Assembly: GCA_036725345.1 (NCBI GenBank)
Contig: DAIMEJ010000002.1
Location: forward strand, 207,246 to 271,245
Direction of reading: 5' to 3'
DNA length: 64,000 nucleotides
Source: JAPLJU01 sp036725345
GTDB lineage: Bacteria; Desulfobacterota; Syntrophia; Syntrophales; UBA2192
Below the pieces are notes generated by a model. It did no database searches and was not told where the DNA came from. It saw only the letters and a list, made by a program, of their open reading frames with translations. The first letter of the stretch is position 1, and each line of letters begins with the position of its first letter. The translations under genes and the position numbers were made by a program. Below are positions 1 to 7,174 of the stretch, in pieces.

Positions 1-126
1 CCCTTAATTTCTGAGCCGGCAGACGAATACTGGAAGATGAAATGGATGTGTCGATGGGGCCTATCCGGACACCGGCATAAATTTGCAATTTACAGAAAGC
101 ATCAAAATCTAAAAAGGAGGATTGTT

Positions 127-453
127 ATGAAAAAATTAGTGATTGTGGTTTCTGTTTTCACGGCCCTTGCCTTCCTGGTGTTGCCGATGGGTGCAATCGC
201 CCAGAGCCAGGAATCCGATGACTATGTTGCATTTATGGGCTATGGCCTCACGGTGAAGAAGCCGAAAGGGTTTACCAGAGACAATAAAGCCTCCTGGGAC
301 ATGGTGATGGACAAAAAAGCCAAGGAGCCGGAAAAGGTCTACGGCATCATGGTGATGCAGGCGGCCAATTCAGCGGATAGTATCGAAATTGTTTTTACAA
401 ATCCCTGTACCTATGTTCGAGTTGGCAGTACGTATTATAAAAAATGTAAATAG
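127..453 (+). CDS. small secreted protein of unknown function
   Basis: A 108-residue protein with a clear Sec signal peptide: basic start, hydrophobic stretch to about residue 22 and a likely cleavage after A-I-A. The mature part is about 85 residues, polar and lysine-rich, with two cysteines near the C-terminus that could form a disulfide. I do not recognise a family. The ATG at 127 is chosen over the upstream in-frame ATG at 37 because an AGGAGG box sits 7 nt before it and the signal peptide begins exactly there. It appears monocistronic and is followed by a REP-like inverted repeat. Confidence 0.7.
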   Translation: MKKLVIVVSVFTALAFLVLPMGAIAQSQESDDYVAFMGYGLTVKKPKGFTRDNKASWDMVMDKKAKEPEKVYGIMVMQAANSADSIEIVFTNPCTYVRVGSTYYKKCK

Positions 454-471
454 CCATGATTTGAAATACCG

Positions 472-515
472 GGGACACTTCCCTTCTTACGATGGATGTA
501 CAAGGGAAGTGTCCC
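472..515. repeat. REP-like inverted repeat, 14-bp arms
   Basis: Perfect inverted repeat: GGGACACTTCCCTT at 472-485 and its complement at 502-515, with a 16-nt loop. GGGACACTTCCC palindromes are familiar in deltaproteobacterial genomes as REP-like elements mobilised by IS200-like RAYT transposases (recollection of the family, not tested here). No transposase is nearby. There is no T tract, so it is not a canonical terminator, although it could protect the 3' end of the preceding mRNA. Confidence 0.7.
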
Positions 516-605
516 TGCTTCTCTAATATCCGCGTAAGCGGTTGAAATCGTCGGAAGTATTCCAGTTTTTCTTCAACCTATTGATATTATACAAGATACT
601 TTCTA

Positions 606-634
606 TTGCCCGGCGCCTGCTCTTATTCTATAAT
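606..634 (+). promoter_or_regulatory. strong sigma70-type promoter
   Basis: The -35 hexamer TTGCCC (606-611) is separated by exactly 17 nt from a perfect -10 TATAAT (629-634). The predicted start near 641 leaves a leader of about 300 nt before the membrane-protein ATG at 943. Called by eye against the sigma70 consensus. Confidence 0.6.
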
Positions 635-640
635 AAAGCT

Positions 641-942
641 TGTTCCAAGCATCCCGCAGGGTTTCCCTGCAGTTCATCGGAGGAGGACGTTTTGGAGTCC
701 GTTGAACAACCGACCGGTTACGGGTGAAGAGGTTCTGTGGTCCCGGACAACCCTTCCGTAAGTCCCGCGGGTCGCACCAGCCCGTAACCCCCTATAAAAA
801 AACAAATATTTTAAACGGCCGACAACCCCGAAGGCATGGAGAGGTTTCTCTTCGTGTCTCCTGGTCAGGGGATTTTCTTCCTTTCGGCCCTGTACGGCCG
901 TCTTGCCATCGAGTTTCGAAACAAATTAAGAGGAGGTGTGTC
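641..942 (+). other. long structured 5' leader, candidate cis-regulatory RNA
   Basis: No convincing gene lies in this stretch. It holds a tight hairpin, GCAGGG/CCCTGC (656-661 with 665-670, 3-nt loop), and a longer-range helix GGTTACGGG/CCCGTAACC (716-724 with 781-789) enclosing about 56 nt of GC-rich sequence. It then runs through AT-rich sequence (790-815) to a GAGGAGG ribosome-binding site at 930. I could not match it to any riboswitch class I know. Confidence 0.35.
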
Positions 943-1191
943 ATGATCCTCAAAATCATTCTCATCTTTATCGCGGGATTCTTAGTGGATCTTCTGGTCA
1001 CGAAGTACACGAGTGACGTCGCCCAGAGGAGGGTCTATCGGGCCACGGTGCTCTCCGGATTGATCACTATCGCCAACTTTGTCCTCATCACGGTGATTCT
1101 GAAGGACTCGACGACGGACGGCCTTATGAACATCATGGCCTTCGCGGGCGGTAACAGTCTGGGCACCTTCTTCGCCATGAAGCAAGCATAG
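943..1191 (+). CDS. small integral membrane protein
   Basis: An 82-residue protein, almost entirely hydrophobic, with probable membrane helices near residues 1-20, 37-56 and 62-80. The C-terminus carries a Gly-Asn-Ser-Leu-Gly-Thr motif reminiscent of the DUF5698/DUF2179 membrane domain, but the match is too short to assign. The ATG at 943 follows an AGAGGAGG box. The open frame extends to 724 but the upstream part looks like leader RNA, not protein. It sits behind a strong promoter and a 300-nt leader, so its expression may be controlled after transcription starts. Confidence 0.65.
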   Translation: MILKIILIFIAGFLVDLLVTKYTSDVAQRRVYRATVLSGLITIANFVLITVILKDSTTDGLMNIMAFAGGNSLGTFFAMKQA

Positions 1192-1295
1192 GGTGAGGAT
1201 CCACCTTGAAAATAACCCGTGAAAATTTTTTTTCAACAGCTCGGGGTGTGGTAGTATGCCCCTGCATCCGAAAAACCCTACAGAGGAGGGCCGTT

Positions 1296-2021
1296 ATGAA
1301 GAAACTTTGCGCGTTTCTAGTCTTGATACCGATCCTGACTGCGTCATCAATAGCCATGGCCCAGCCGCCTGAGCGCCCGGGTGTTCGGCCCCCGTCCATC
1401 ACCGTCGTCGGTACCGGCGAGGCTTACGGTAAACCGGACCTCGCCCACATCCAGGTGGGTGTTGTCACCGAGGGAGCGACGGCCGCCGAGGCACTCAGGA
1501 AAAACAACGAGGCCATGAACCGCCTTATGGCCATGCTCCGAAAGCGGGGCATCGAGGAGCGGGACTTCCAGACTGTCCGGTTTAACGTTTCCCCCCGCTA
1601 CAGATACGACAAGACGCAACAGGAGCCCCCGGCGATCGCGGGCTACCAGGTCACAAACGAGGTCCACGTGAAGCTCAGGAAGGTCTCCACGCTGGGCGAG
1701 TTTTTGGACGAGACTGTTTCTCTGGGGGCCAACCAGATCCGCGGGATCAGCTTCGATGTCGCCGACCCCGCGAAGCTTTTCGATGAGGCGCGCCGCAAAG
1801 CCATGACCGACGCGCATCATCGGGCAGGCGTTTACGCGGATGCGGCGAGACTGAAGCTCGGAGGACCGATAACCATCGAAGAGCAGGCGGGACGGACCGC
1901 CCCGTTCCCGGTAGCCCGTGCCGAATCCATGGCGGCACAGGCCGTGCCGGTGGCGCCCGGGGAGCAGACATTCACCATCCATGTGACGGTGAGCTTTGCC
2001 ATTGTTGATTCAAAAAAATGA
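1296..2021 (+). CDS. SIMPL-domain (DUF541/YggE-like) periplasmic protein
   Basis: A 241-residue exported protein. A signal peptide (residues 1-23, cleavage after A-M-A) precedes a SIMPL domain: the opening T-V-V-G-T-G-E strand, the V-x-x-G-V-V-T-E-G strand and the Y-Q-V-T-N-E-V segment are typical. SIMPL/YggE proteins are periplasmic or outer-membrane-associated and linked to oxidative-stress tolerance in other bacteria; the biochemical role is unsettled. The start at 1296 has a GAGGAGGG box and gives the signal peptide; the longer frame from 1206 does not. Its stop overlaps the next start, which suggests co-translation. Confidence 0.85.
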   Translation: MKKLCAFLVLIPILTASSIAMAQPPERPGVRPPSITVVGTGEAYGKPDLAHIQVGVVTEGATAAEALRKNNEAMNRLMAMLRKRGIEERDFQTVRFNVSPRYRYDKTQQEPPAIAGYQVTNEVHVKLRKVSTLGEFLDETVSLGANQIRGISFDVADPAKLFDEARRKAMTDAHHRAGVYADAARLKLGGPITIEEQAGRTAPFPVARAESMAAQAVPVAPGEQTFTIHVTVSFAIVDSKK

Positions 2022-2404
2022 GGCCTCTCATGCCGCAGAAAATAAAGATCTTTGTCGGGCAAAGAACCCTCGAAGCGCAGCTTTTCGACACGGCCTGCGC
2101 GAAGGCCATCTTTGCAAAGCTTCCCATCGAGGCCAAACCGAACGAATGGGGGGATGAGTTCTACTTCTCCATCGGTCTCAAGATGCCGCCGGACGAGACG
2201 TCAACGACGAATGTCAAAGTCGGCCACATCGGCTACTGGCCCCCGGGGACGGCCCTGGCAATCTTTTTCGGTCGAACGCCCATGAGCGCCGGACCCGACC
2301 CCGTGCCGGCGAGCGAGGTGAATATCGTCGGCACGATCATCGATGACGCGACAATTCTAAAAAAGGAAAAGGGTGCTTCGAAGATCCGGATCGAAAAGGC
2401 TTGA
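2018..2404 (+). CDS. cyclophilin-like-fold protein (DUF369/TM1367-type)
   Basis: A 128-residue cytoplasmic protein with hallmarks of the small cyclophilin-like family: an N-terminal I-K-I-F-V strand, W-G-D-E-F-Y-F near residue 45, and the signature G-Y-W-P-P-G-x-A-L-A-I-F-F-G around residues 72-86. Members share the cyclophilin beta-barrel but lack proven isomerase activity. The ATG at 2018 overlaps the preceding stop (ATGA); an in-frame ATG at 2030 with GAGG six bases upstream is an equally good start. The overlap indicates an operon with the SIMPL-domain gene. Confidence 0.75.
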   Translation: MRPLMPQKIKIFVGQRTLEAQLFDTACAKAIFAKLPIEAKPNEWGDEFYFSIGLKMPPDETSTTNVKVGHIGYWPPGTALAIFFGRTPMSAGPDPVPASEVNIVGTIIDDATILKKEKGASKIRIEKA

Positions 2405-2502
2405 AGAATCATCAGCCCATCTGATAGATTGTCCCTGAATTCATGTCATCCGATAAAGAGTTCCGACGTTAAGTTCACTAAATTCAAGATGCGGAGGTTT
2501 AA

Positions 2503-2910
2503 TTGAAAAAACTTCTCGTTTTCGTCGCCCTATTCGTACTTCTCGGTTGCGGGGCCCATCAGAGGCCGGTTCTGTATCCCAACGCAAAGCTAAACAGCGT
2601 CGGCCAGGAACAGGCCCAGCAGGATATCGATCAATGCATGCAGATGGCCGAGACCTACGTCAAGAAACACCAGGAATCTCAGGTCGCCGAAGGGGCCGTG
2701 AAGGGCGGTGCCATCGGTGCGGCAACCGGTGCCGCTGTTGGCGCTGTCAGAGGTGATTTTGGCCGGGTACTTGCCGAGGGAGCGGCCGGCGGGGCGGCGG
2801 CAGGTGCAACATACGGAATTTTCAAAGCCGCAGAGCCCAGTCCTCTATACAAACAATTCGTGAACCGATGCCTCAAAGAAAGGGGGTATGAACCTTTGGG
2901 CTGGGAGTGA
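2503..2910 (+). CDS. glycine-zipper lipoprotein
   Basis: A 135-residue lipoprotein: the lipobox L-L-G-C places the acylated cysteine at residue 16, so the protein should be anchored in the outer or inner membrane. The middle (residues about 64-105) is a glycine-zipper segment with repeated G-x-x-x-G spacing, including GGAIGAATGAAVGAV and GGAAAGATYG, as in OmpA-like or Rcn/YMGG families. The start is TTG with a GGAGG box six bases upstream. It appears monocistronic. A 9-nt degenerate repeat follows within 25 bases of the stop. Confidence 0.75.
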   Translation: MKKLLVFVALFVLLGCGAHQRPVLYPNAKLNSVGQEQAQQDIDQCMQMAETYVKKHQESQVAEGAVKGGAIGAATGAAVGAVRGDFGRVLAEGAAGGAAAGATYGIFKAAEPSPLYKQFVNRCLKERGYEPLGWE

Positions 2911-2931
2911 CAGGCGCAGGACCGCGCCTCG

Positions 2932-2960
2932 TCTGTTTGGTCTTTCTGGTCTGTCTTGTC
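2932..2960. repeat. degenerate 9-nt tandem repeat (TCTGTCTGG-like)
   Basis: Three units in a row: TCTGTTTGG, TCTTTCTGG and TCTGTCTTG (2932-2958), then TC. The same unit recurs four times at 63027-63062, also just after a stop codon. The origin is unknown. Confidence 0.6.
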
Positions 2961-3016
2961 CTTCTCATCATAAAATTGAAGGGCTAATACAGTCAAGAAT
3001 CTGAAAATCTATAGTG

Positions 3017-3046
3017 ATTTGAAAAAACCGTCCGCTTTTTTCAAAT
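3017..3046. repeat. AT-rich 11-bp perfect inverted repeat
   Basis: ATTTGAAAAAA (3017-3027) pairs with TTTTTTCAAAT (3036-3046) across an 8-nt loop CCGTCCGC. It lies between convergent genes and could act as a weak bidirectional terminator: both strands present a U-rich arm, but the stem has no GC core. Confidence 0.5.
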
Positions 3047-3174
3047 AAAGGGCATCCCAGACATCACACCAGTCGCCTTTCGGAAAGCCGCTCATTTTGA
3101 GATCTCTTCGACCGGCAACCAACTATCTGTCGAGCCGGTGCCAAAACGGGACTTATTACCAAAATTGAGACCGG

Positions 3175-3738
3175 TTATGGCTTGTCAGCAACGATCCAGG
3201 CCCGGAAGAGATGATAACCCTCGATGCGCGGAGAAAGCCCCTGGCCCTCGATCAGAGCCATGATCCGACGCGGCTCCTGAAAGCGGCTCCGCATGAGAAA
3301 CATCCGTTCCAGGAAGGCGACAGCGCGGACGACGAGGCGTCTTATATCCGGCTCCTCGATCGCAAGCCTGCCCCCCGGCTTCAGGACCCTCAGACTCTCT
3401 CTGATGGCAGCCTCCTGGTTTCGAAAGTGGTGGAGGGCATCAACGATGAACACCCTTTCAAAAATCCCGTTGGGATAAGGGAGGGCTTCCCCCACGGCCC
3501 GGACGGGTAACAGACCTCCCTTCAATGCAGCCTGCATCAGCATGGGCATGGAAAAATCCGTCACGACGGCCTTGCCGACGAGGGTCTTGAGCCGTGCAGA
3601 GACCCTCCCTGTTCCGCCCCCCAGGTCCAGTATCGGGCCGGCAACGGGCAGTCTCAGGATCCGCTTCAGCCTTTCAGCGTCGGGCGGCTTGATGAAGCGG
3701 TCGTAGACCCCGGCAACGTAACGGAAATGATCGGTCAT
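3175..3738 (-). CDS. class I SAM-dependent methyltransferase
   Basis: A 187-residue protein with the Rossmann methyltransferase pattern: motif I LDLGGGTGRVSARL near residue 37, motif II V-V-T-D-F-S near 58, and L-P-Y-P-N-G-x-F-x-x-V-F-I-V-D-A-L-H-H-F around 85-105, followed by L-R-V-L-K-P-G-G-R-L. This is the UbiE/Methyltransf_11 type, acting on an unknown small molecule or quinone precursor. It is short for UbiE (about 240), and the quinone-binding C-terminus is not evident. It is preceded on the same strand by the MBL-fold gene. Confidence 0.75.
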   Translation of the reverse strand: MTDHFRYVAGVYDRFIKPPDAERLKRILRLPVAGPILDLGGGTGRVSARLKTLVGKAVVTDFSMPMLMQAALKGGLLPVRAVGEALPYPNGIFERVFIVDALHHFRNQEAAIRESLRVLKPGGRLAIEEPDIRRLVVRAVAFLERMFLMRSRFQEPRRIMALIEGQGLSPRIEGYHLFRAWIVADKP

Positions 3739-3774
3739 CTTGCTTTGTTTGAATCCCGGATGAACCGGAGGTGC

Positions 3775-4443
3775 CTACAGGTAAGGGAAGATTCTTTCGA
3801 TCACAAATTCGAAGTTTCGGGCCACGTTCCGGCCCCCCTTCACGATTCCCAGGTGTCCGGCGAAGAGGTATTCGGCCCCGAGTTTCGACAGGGATTGGAT
3901 ACTTTCCTTGAGGAGCTTGCTGTCGCCCCCGGGGAAATCGGTCCGCCCCACGTTCTGACTGAAAATCACATCCCCCGAAAAGAGGGCCTTCCTGTCCGGC
4001 CAGAAGAGACTGACCGACCCGGGTGAATGACCCGGTGTGAGGACAACCTGAAAGGCTTCCTCCCCCAGCTTGACCTCGCCCTCGTTGAGGAAAAGATTCA
4101 CCGTGACCTCGGGCGCTTTAAGCCCGAAGAGCTCATAGAGATAGGCGCCCCGACCCTTTGTCATGAAGTCCATTTCAACCGCCGAGAGGGCGATCTTCGC
4201 TTCGGATCCGTTGAAGATCTCCGAGGCTTCGTAGTGATCGGGGTGGGAGTGGGTGTTTATGATGTAGCGGATGTCCTCCCGCTTGATGCCGTCCTTTTCC
4301 ATCTGCCCGAGAAGTCCCGGGAGGTGTGCCTTCAGACCCGGATCGACGAGGGCCCGGACATTCCCGCCGATATAGAAACTGTTGCAGTTATTCTCGAAGT
4401 AATTCTTCCATTCATACACGTAGATGTCGTCCGCCAGCTTCAT
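3775..4443 (-). CDS. MBL-fold metallo-hydrolase
   Basis: A 222-residue metallo-beta-lactamase-fold protein with the dinuclear metal motif T-H-S-H-P-D-H near residue 78, the downstream T-P-G-H-S-P-G-S histidine, the G-D-V-I-F aspartate and the C-terminal F-A-G-H-L-G histidine. The ATG at 4443 is preferred over 4488 because AGGAAGGG sits just upstream and the paralogue at 26488-27129 aligns from this methionine (MK-x(3)-D-x(5)-W). The two share the G-R-T-D-x(2)-G-G-D block. Glyoxalase II or persulfide dioxygenase-type thioester hydrolysis is possible; the substrate is unknown. Confidence 0.8.
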   Translation of the reverse strand: MKLADDIYVYEWKNYFENNCNSFYIGGNVRALVDPGLKAHLPGLLGQMEKDGIKREDIRYIINTHSHPDHYEASEIFNGSEAKIALSAVEMDFMTKGRGAYLYELFGLKAPEVTVNLFLNEGEVKLGEEAFQVVLTPGHSPGSVSLFWPDRKALFSGDVIFSQNVGRTDFPGGDSKLLKESIQSLSKLGAEYLFAGHLGIVKGGRNVARNFEFVIERIFPYL

Positions 4444-4617
4444 GATCCCTTCCTGTCTCCCCCTCTCACAGCAAACATTGCCGACCATTATGCATTCCCG
4501 AAGTTTTTAAATCAACGAAAATGCATCGGCCCCGTTATCCCTTCAATTAGCCCTTGTCAGGCTCACCGGCATAAGTTATAGATTCTCACCTTCGGGCGCA
4601 GTAACGGAAGGATCTCC

Positions 4618-5511
4618 ATGGACAGGCAGAAAAAAGCTTACCTCTACGCCATACTGACCGTTCTTCTGTGGTCCACCGTCGCCTCGGCCTTCAAGATCAC
4701 GCTCCGTCACCTCAGCTTTATCCAGCTTCTCTTCTACGCCTCATTTGTCTCCATGACGGTCCTGTTTCTGATCTTGCTTTGCCAGGGCAAAATCCGTGAG
4801 CTTTCGACTTTCTCCAAACGTGAATATATATATTCCGCCCTGCTCGGTTTTTTGAACCCCTTTTTTTATTACACCATTCTCTTCAAGGCATACTCGCTTC
4901 TGCCTGCACAGGAGGCCCAGCCCCTCAACTGGACCTGGCCGATCATGCTCGTCCTTCTCTCCATCGTGATCCTGAAACAGCCCATCGGCCTTTTGAGCGT
5001 CGTCGCCATACTGGTGAGCTTCGCCGGCGTCTTTGTCATATCGACCCACGGCGATGTTTTTTCCTTTCAGTTCACAAACCTTCCGGGCGCGCTTTTGGCC
5101 CTTTCAAGTTCCGTCATCTGGGCCCTTTTCTGGATCTACAACATCAAGGACAGGCGTGACGAGGTGATCAAGCTCTTTTTGAACTTCTGCTTCGGCTTCC
5201 TTTACACTTTTGCCGCCGTCGCCGTCACCGGGCAGTTTTTTTGGCCCCCCCTGACAGGCCTTCTGGGGGTTGTCTACGTGGGACTCTTCGAGATGGGGAT
5301 CACCTTCGTCCTGTGGCTCAAGGCCCTGCAGCTCTCCAAAACGACGGCCCAGGTGAGCAACCTCGTCTATGCCGCGCCCTTCCTGTCGCTCTTCTTCATC
5401 CACTTCATCGTGGGGGAGGAGATCTTGCTTTCCACGGTCGTCGGGCTTATCTTGATTATAAGCGGGGTGGTCATCCAGCAGTTCGCGGGGAGCCGCCGGG
5501 TGAAATCATGA
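4618..5511 (+). CDS. EamA/DMT-superfamily membrane transporter
   Basis: A 297-residue inner-membrane protein with about ten hydrophobic helices arranged as two EamA repeats (residues about 8-140 and 155-290). Features include the first-helix L-L-W-S-T-V motif and a conserved A-Q-P-L-N-W-T-W-P around residue 98-106 at the end of the first repeat. DMT-family members export metabolites or amino acids; the substrate cannot be read from sequence. The stop overlaps the ATG of the following iron-sulfur gene, so the two are probably one operon. Confidence 0.85.
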   Translation: MDRQKKAYLYAILTVLLWSTVASAFKITLRHLSFIQLLFYASFVSMTVLFLILLCQGKIRELSTFSKREYIYSALLGFLNPFFYYTILFKAYSLLPAQEAQPLNWTWPIMLVLLSIVILKQPIGLLSVVAILVSFAGVFVISTHGDVFSFQFTNLPGALLALSSSVIWALFWIYNIKDRRDEVIKLFLNFCFGFLYTFAAVAVTGQFFWPPLTGLLGVVYVGLFEMGITFVLWLKALQLSKTTAQVSNLVYAAPFLSLFFIHFIVGEEILLSTVVGLILIISGVVIQQFAGSRRVKS

Positions 5512-6215
5512 TGGCTTTGCAGAGAAAACTGGAACAGAATTTCAAGGACAGGGGTGCTTCCCTCGTGGGTTTTGCGGACCTGCGGGACCTGCCCGAGGAT
5601 GCACGGCGGTTCTTCCCTGCGGGTATCTCAATCGCCGTGGCGCTGGACCCCGGGGTCATATCGAGGATAACCTGGGGCCCCACAAAGGAATATTTCCAGG
5701 AATATTCACGGGTAAACGCCCTTCTGGATCAGCTCGGGCAATATGCCCTCGACCTTCTCAACAGTGAAGGCTTCCGGGGTCTAGCACTGCAGACGACGAC
5801 GGAGGAATTCGACCGGGAGACCCTCAGGGCGGCCCTTCCGCACAAGACGGTGGCCACGAAGGCGGGGCTCGGCTGGATCGGGAAAAACGCCCTCCTCGTC
5901 ACGGAAACCTACGGTTCGGCGCTGAGGCTCACATCGGTCCTCACTGACGCGGCGTTCGAGTCGGCACGGCCGGTGACCGTCTCGAGATGTGGACAATGCT
6001 TCACCTGTGTCGATTCCTGCCCGGGGAGGGCACCCTCGGGTGAAATGTGGTCTGCCGAGAAGGACCGCGATGCTTTTTTCAAAGCCCGTGCCTGCTGTAA
6101 CATGGCGACGGAACTTTCGTCCAAGGCGGGTTTCAAAGCAACGATCTGCGGGATCTGCATTGTCGTCTGCCCCCGGACAAGGGTCTATCTGAGCAGCAAG
6201 GGTTATACGGTATGA
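5508..6215 (+). CDS. 4Fe-4S double-cluster protein, epoxyqueuosine-reductase-like
   Basis: A 235-residue cytoplasmic protein resembling the middle and C-terminal part of QueG: the conserved K-T-V-A-T-K-A-G-L-G-W-I-G-K-N-A-L-L segment, then two cysteine groups, C-G-Q-C-F-T-C-x-x-x-C-P and C-G-I-C-I-V-V-C-P, for a double [4Fe-4S] ferredoxin fold. It is shorter than QueG (about 350) and lacks the C-terminal HEAT repeats, so epoxyqueuosine reduction is uncertain. The ATG at 5508 overlaps the transporter stop; another ATG follows directly at 5511. Part of the 4618-6337 transcription unit. Confidence 0.75.
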   Translation: MMALQRKLEQNFKDRGASLVGFADLRDLPEDARRFFPAGISIAVALDPGVISRITWGPTKEYFQEYSRVNALLDQLGQYALDLLNSEGFRGLALQTTTEEFDRETLRAALPHKTVATKAGLGWIGKNALLVTETYGSALRLTSVLTDAAFESARPVTVSRCGQCFTCVDSCPGRAPSGEMWSAEKDRDAFFKARACCNMATELSSKAGFKATICGICIVVCPRTRVYLSSKGYTV

Positions 6216-6337
6216 ACGAGCGGTGGAACTTAGCCGTCGTCCTCGTGCTTTGGTTTCTTATATTCTCCCGTGGTTCGGCATCGGGACGTAACTGGTCGGG
6301 AAGATTGACGATTCCTGTAAGGAACGTTAAACTCTAA
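6212..6337 (+). CDS. possible 41-residue small membrane or secreted peptide
   Basis: A short frame whose ATG overlaps the QueG-like stop as ATGA. It encodes an N-terminal hydrophobic stretch (residues 7-18) flanked by charged residues and a basic tail. Translational coupling would explain its start. No family is recognised and a chance frame is quite possible. Confidence 0.25.
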   Translation: MNERWNLAVVLVLWFLIFSRGSASGRNWSGRLTIPVRNVKL

Positions 6338-6456
6338 CGCCGGGGTGAGTAGGTATCGTCACCGTTTCGGAAATGCCTGTTCACGGGGGATTTCAGGAGA
6401 AAGGAAAGGACTCCAGTCGGGGGATCACCATCAATCAGGGACGGGATAAGATATAA

Positions 6457-6489
6457 AAAACCCCCCACCATGTCTGGGCGGGGGGTTTT
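6457..6489 (-). terminator. Rho-independent terminator
   Basis: AAAACCCCCC (6457-6466) pairs with GGGGGGTTTT (6480-6489). Read on the minus strand, the C6/G6 stem is followed by a run of T, giving a strong terminator just after the small membrane protein gene. It may also act on plus-strand transcripts. Confidence 0.85.
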
Positions 6490-6509
6490 CTTTACTTATC
6501 CAATCCTGA

Positions 6510-6785
6510 TTAGCCGATGAGGTTTCTGACGGCATCCACGACAGGGGCGGTGAAGAGGGCCACGAGCATGGTGTACATGGCGAAGGAACCGATGGCCTCG
6601 CTCATATAGATCTTTCCGTATCTCTGCTTCAGGGAGAAGATTGTGAGGCCGCCGACGATGAGCGCGCCGAGGTGGAAGTAGGGGAAGTTTTCCGCACCGC
6701 CTGCAGCGTATTCAGCCAGGCAGAAGGTTGCCGTCGCAAGAATCATGAATGCTACCAAGCCTATCATTGAAAGTGTCTTCTTCAT
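6510..6785 (-). CDS. small inner-membrane protein of unknown function
   Basis: A 91-residue protein with a signal-like first helix (residues 5-24, possible cleavage after C-L-A) and two further hydrophobic segments at about 40-53 and 63-80, separated by a short basic loop (K-Q-R-Y-G-K). It has an excellent TCAGGAGG ribosome-binding site ten bases before the ATG and its own strong terminator, which suggests an abundant, independently expressed product. I do not recognise the family. Confidence 0.75.
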   Translation of the reverse strand: MKKTLSMIGLVAFMILATATFCLAEYAAGGAENFPYFHLGALIVGGLTIFSLKQRYGKIYMSEAIGSFAMYTMLVALFTAPVVDAVRNLIG

Positions 6786-7174
6786 ATCCTTAATCCTCCT
6801 GAGAGTTTTTATTTCCTGTTTGCCCTCTTACTATTGAGAAAAGCATGCCAGAGCGAACCGGACAAAAAACATTTTATAACATATTGAAATCAAAAGCGTT
6901 GTTGTTTCATCGTAATTTCGGCCCCCATGCGTGGACCGCCCTTTTCTTAAAAAAACGTTCAATGCATTGAATGAAATTTTTCAACATCCCGATCAATCAC
7001 CGGGTGCCGACAAAGGGCGGATCTCCCAAAAACCGCGAAGTGGTTCACTTGTTCCAATTCCGGCTTTTTTCTGTTACTATCGAAAATAAACAACAGGGTG
7101 TTGCAGAATTGCAAGCCACCCGGGCCAGGGATTCCTTAAACGCACGCTGACAAAAACAGGGAGGGACGAAGATC
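6786..7174. other. intergenic region between divergent genes
   Basis: A 389-nt spacer between a leftward membrane-protein gene and the rightward selenoprotein gene. It is AT-rich in its left half and contains one perfect 14-bp palindrome (6958-6971). I saw no open frame worth calling and no clear promoter hexamer pair. Confidence 0.5.
6958..6971. promoter_or_regulatory. 14-bp perfect palindrome, candidate operator
   Basis: TTCAATGCATTGAA is its own reverse complement and sits in a divergent promoter region, 173 bp left of the nearest edge of one gene and 204 bp from the other. It has the size and symmetry of a dimeric repressor site. The regulator is unknown. Confidence 0.35.

Noticed and set aside
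542..727. 61-residue plus-strand open frame
   Set aside because: It starts with TTG, has no ribosome-binding site, and overlaps the strong promoter and structured leader.
3105..3150. SAM-riboswitch-like core (ACCGGCAACC ... GGTGCCAA)
   Set aside because: The short core resembles part of the SAM-I consensus, but the P1/P2 elements are not seen and no gene follows on the plus strand; it lies between convergent genes.
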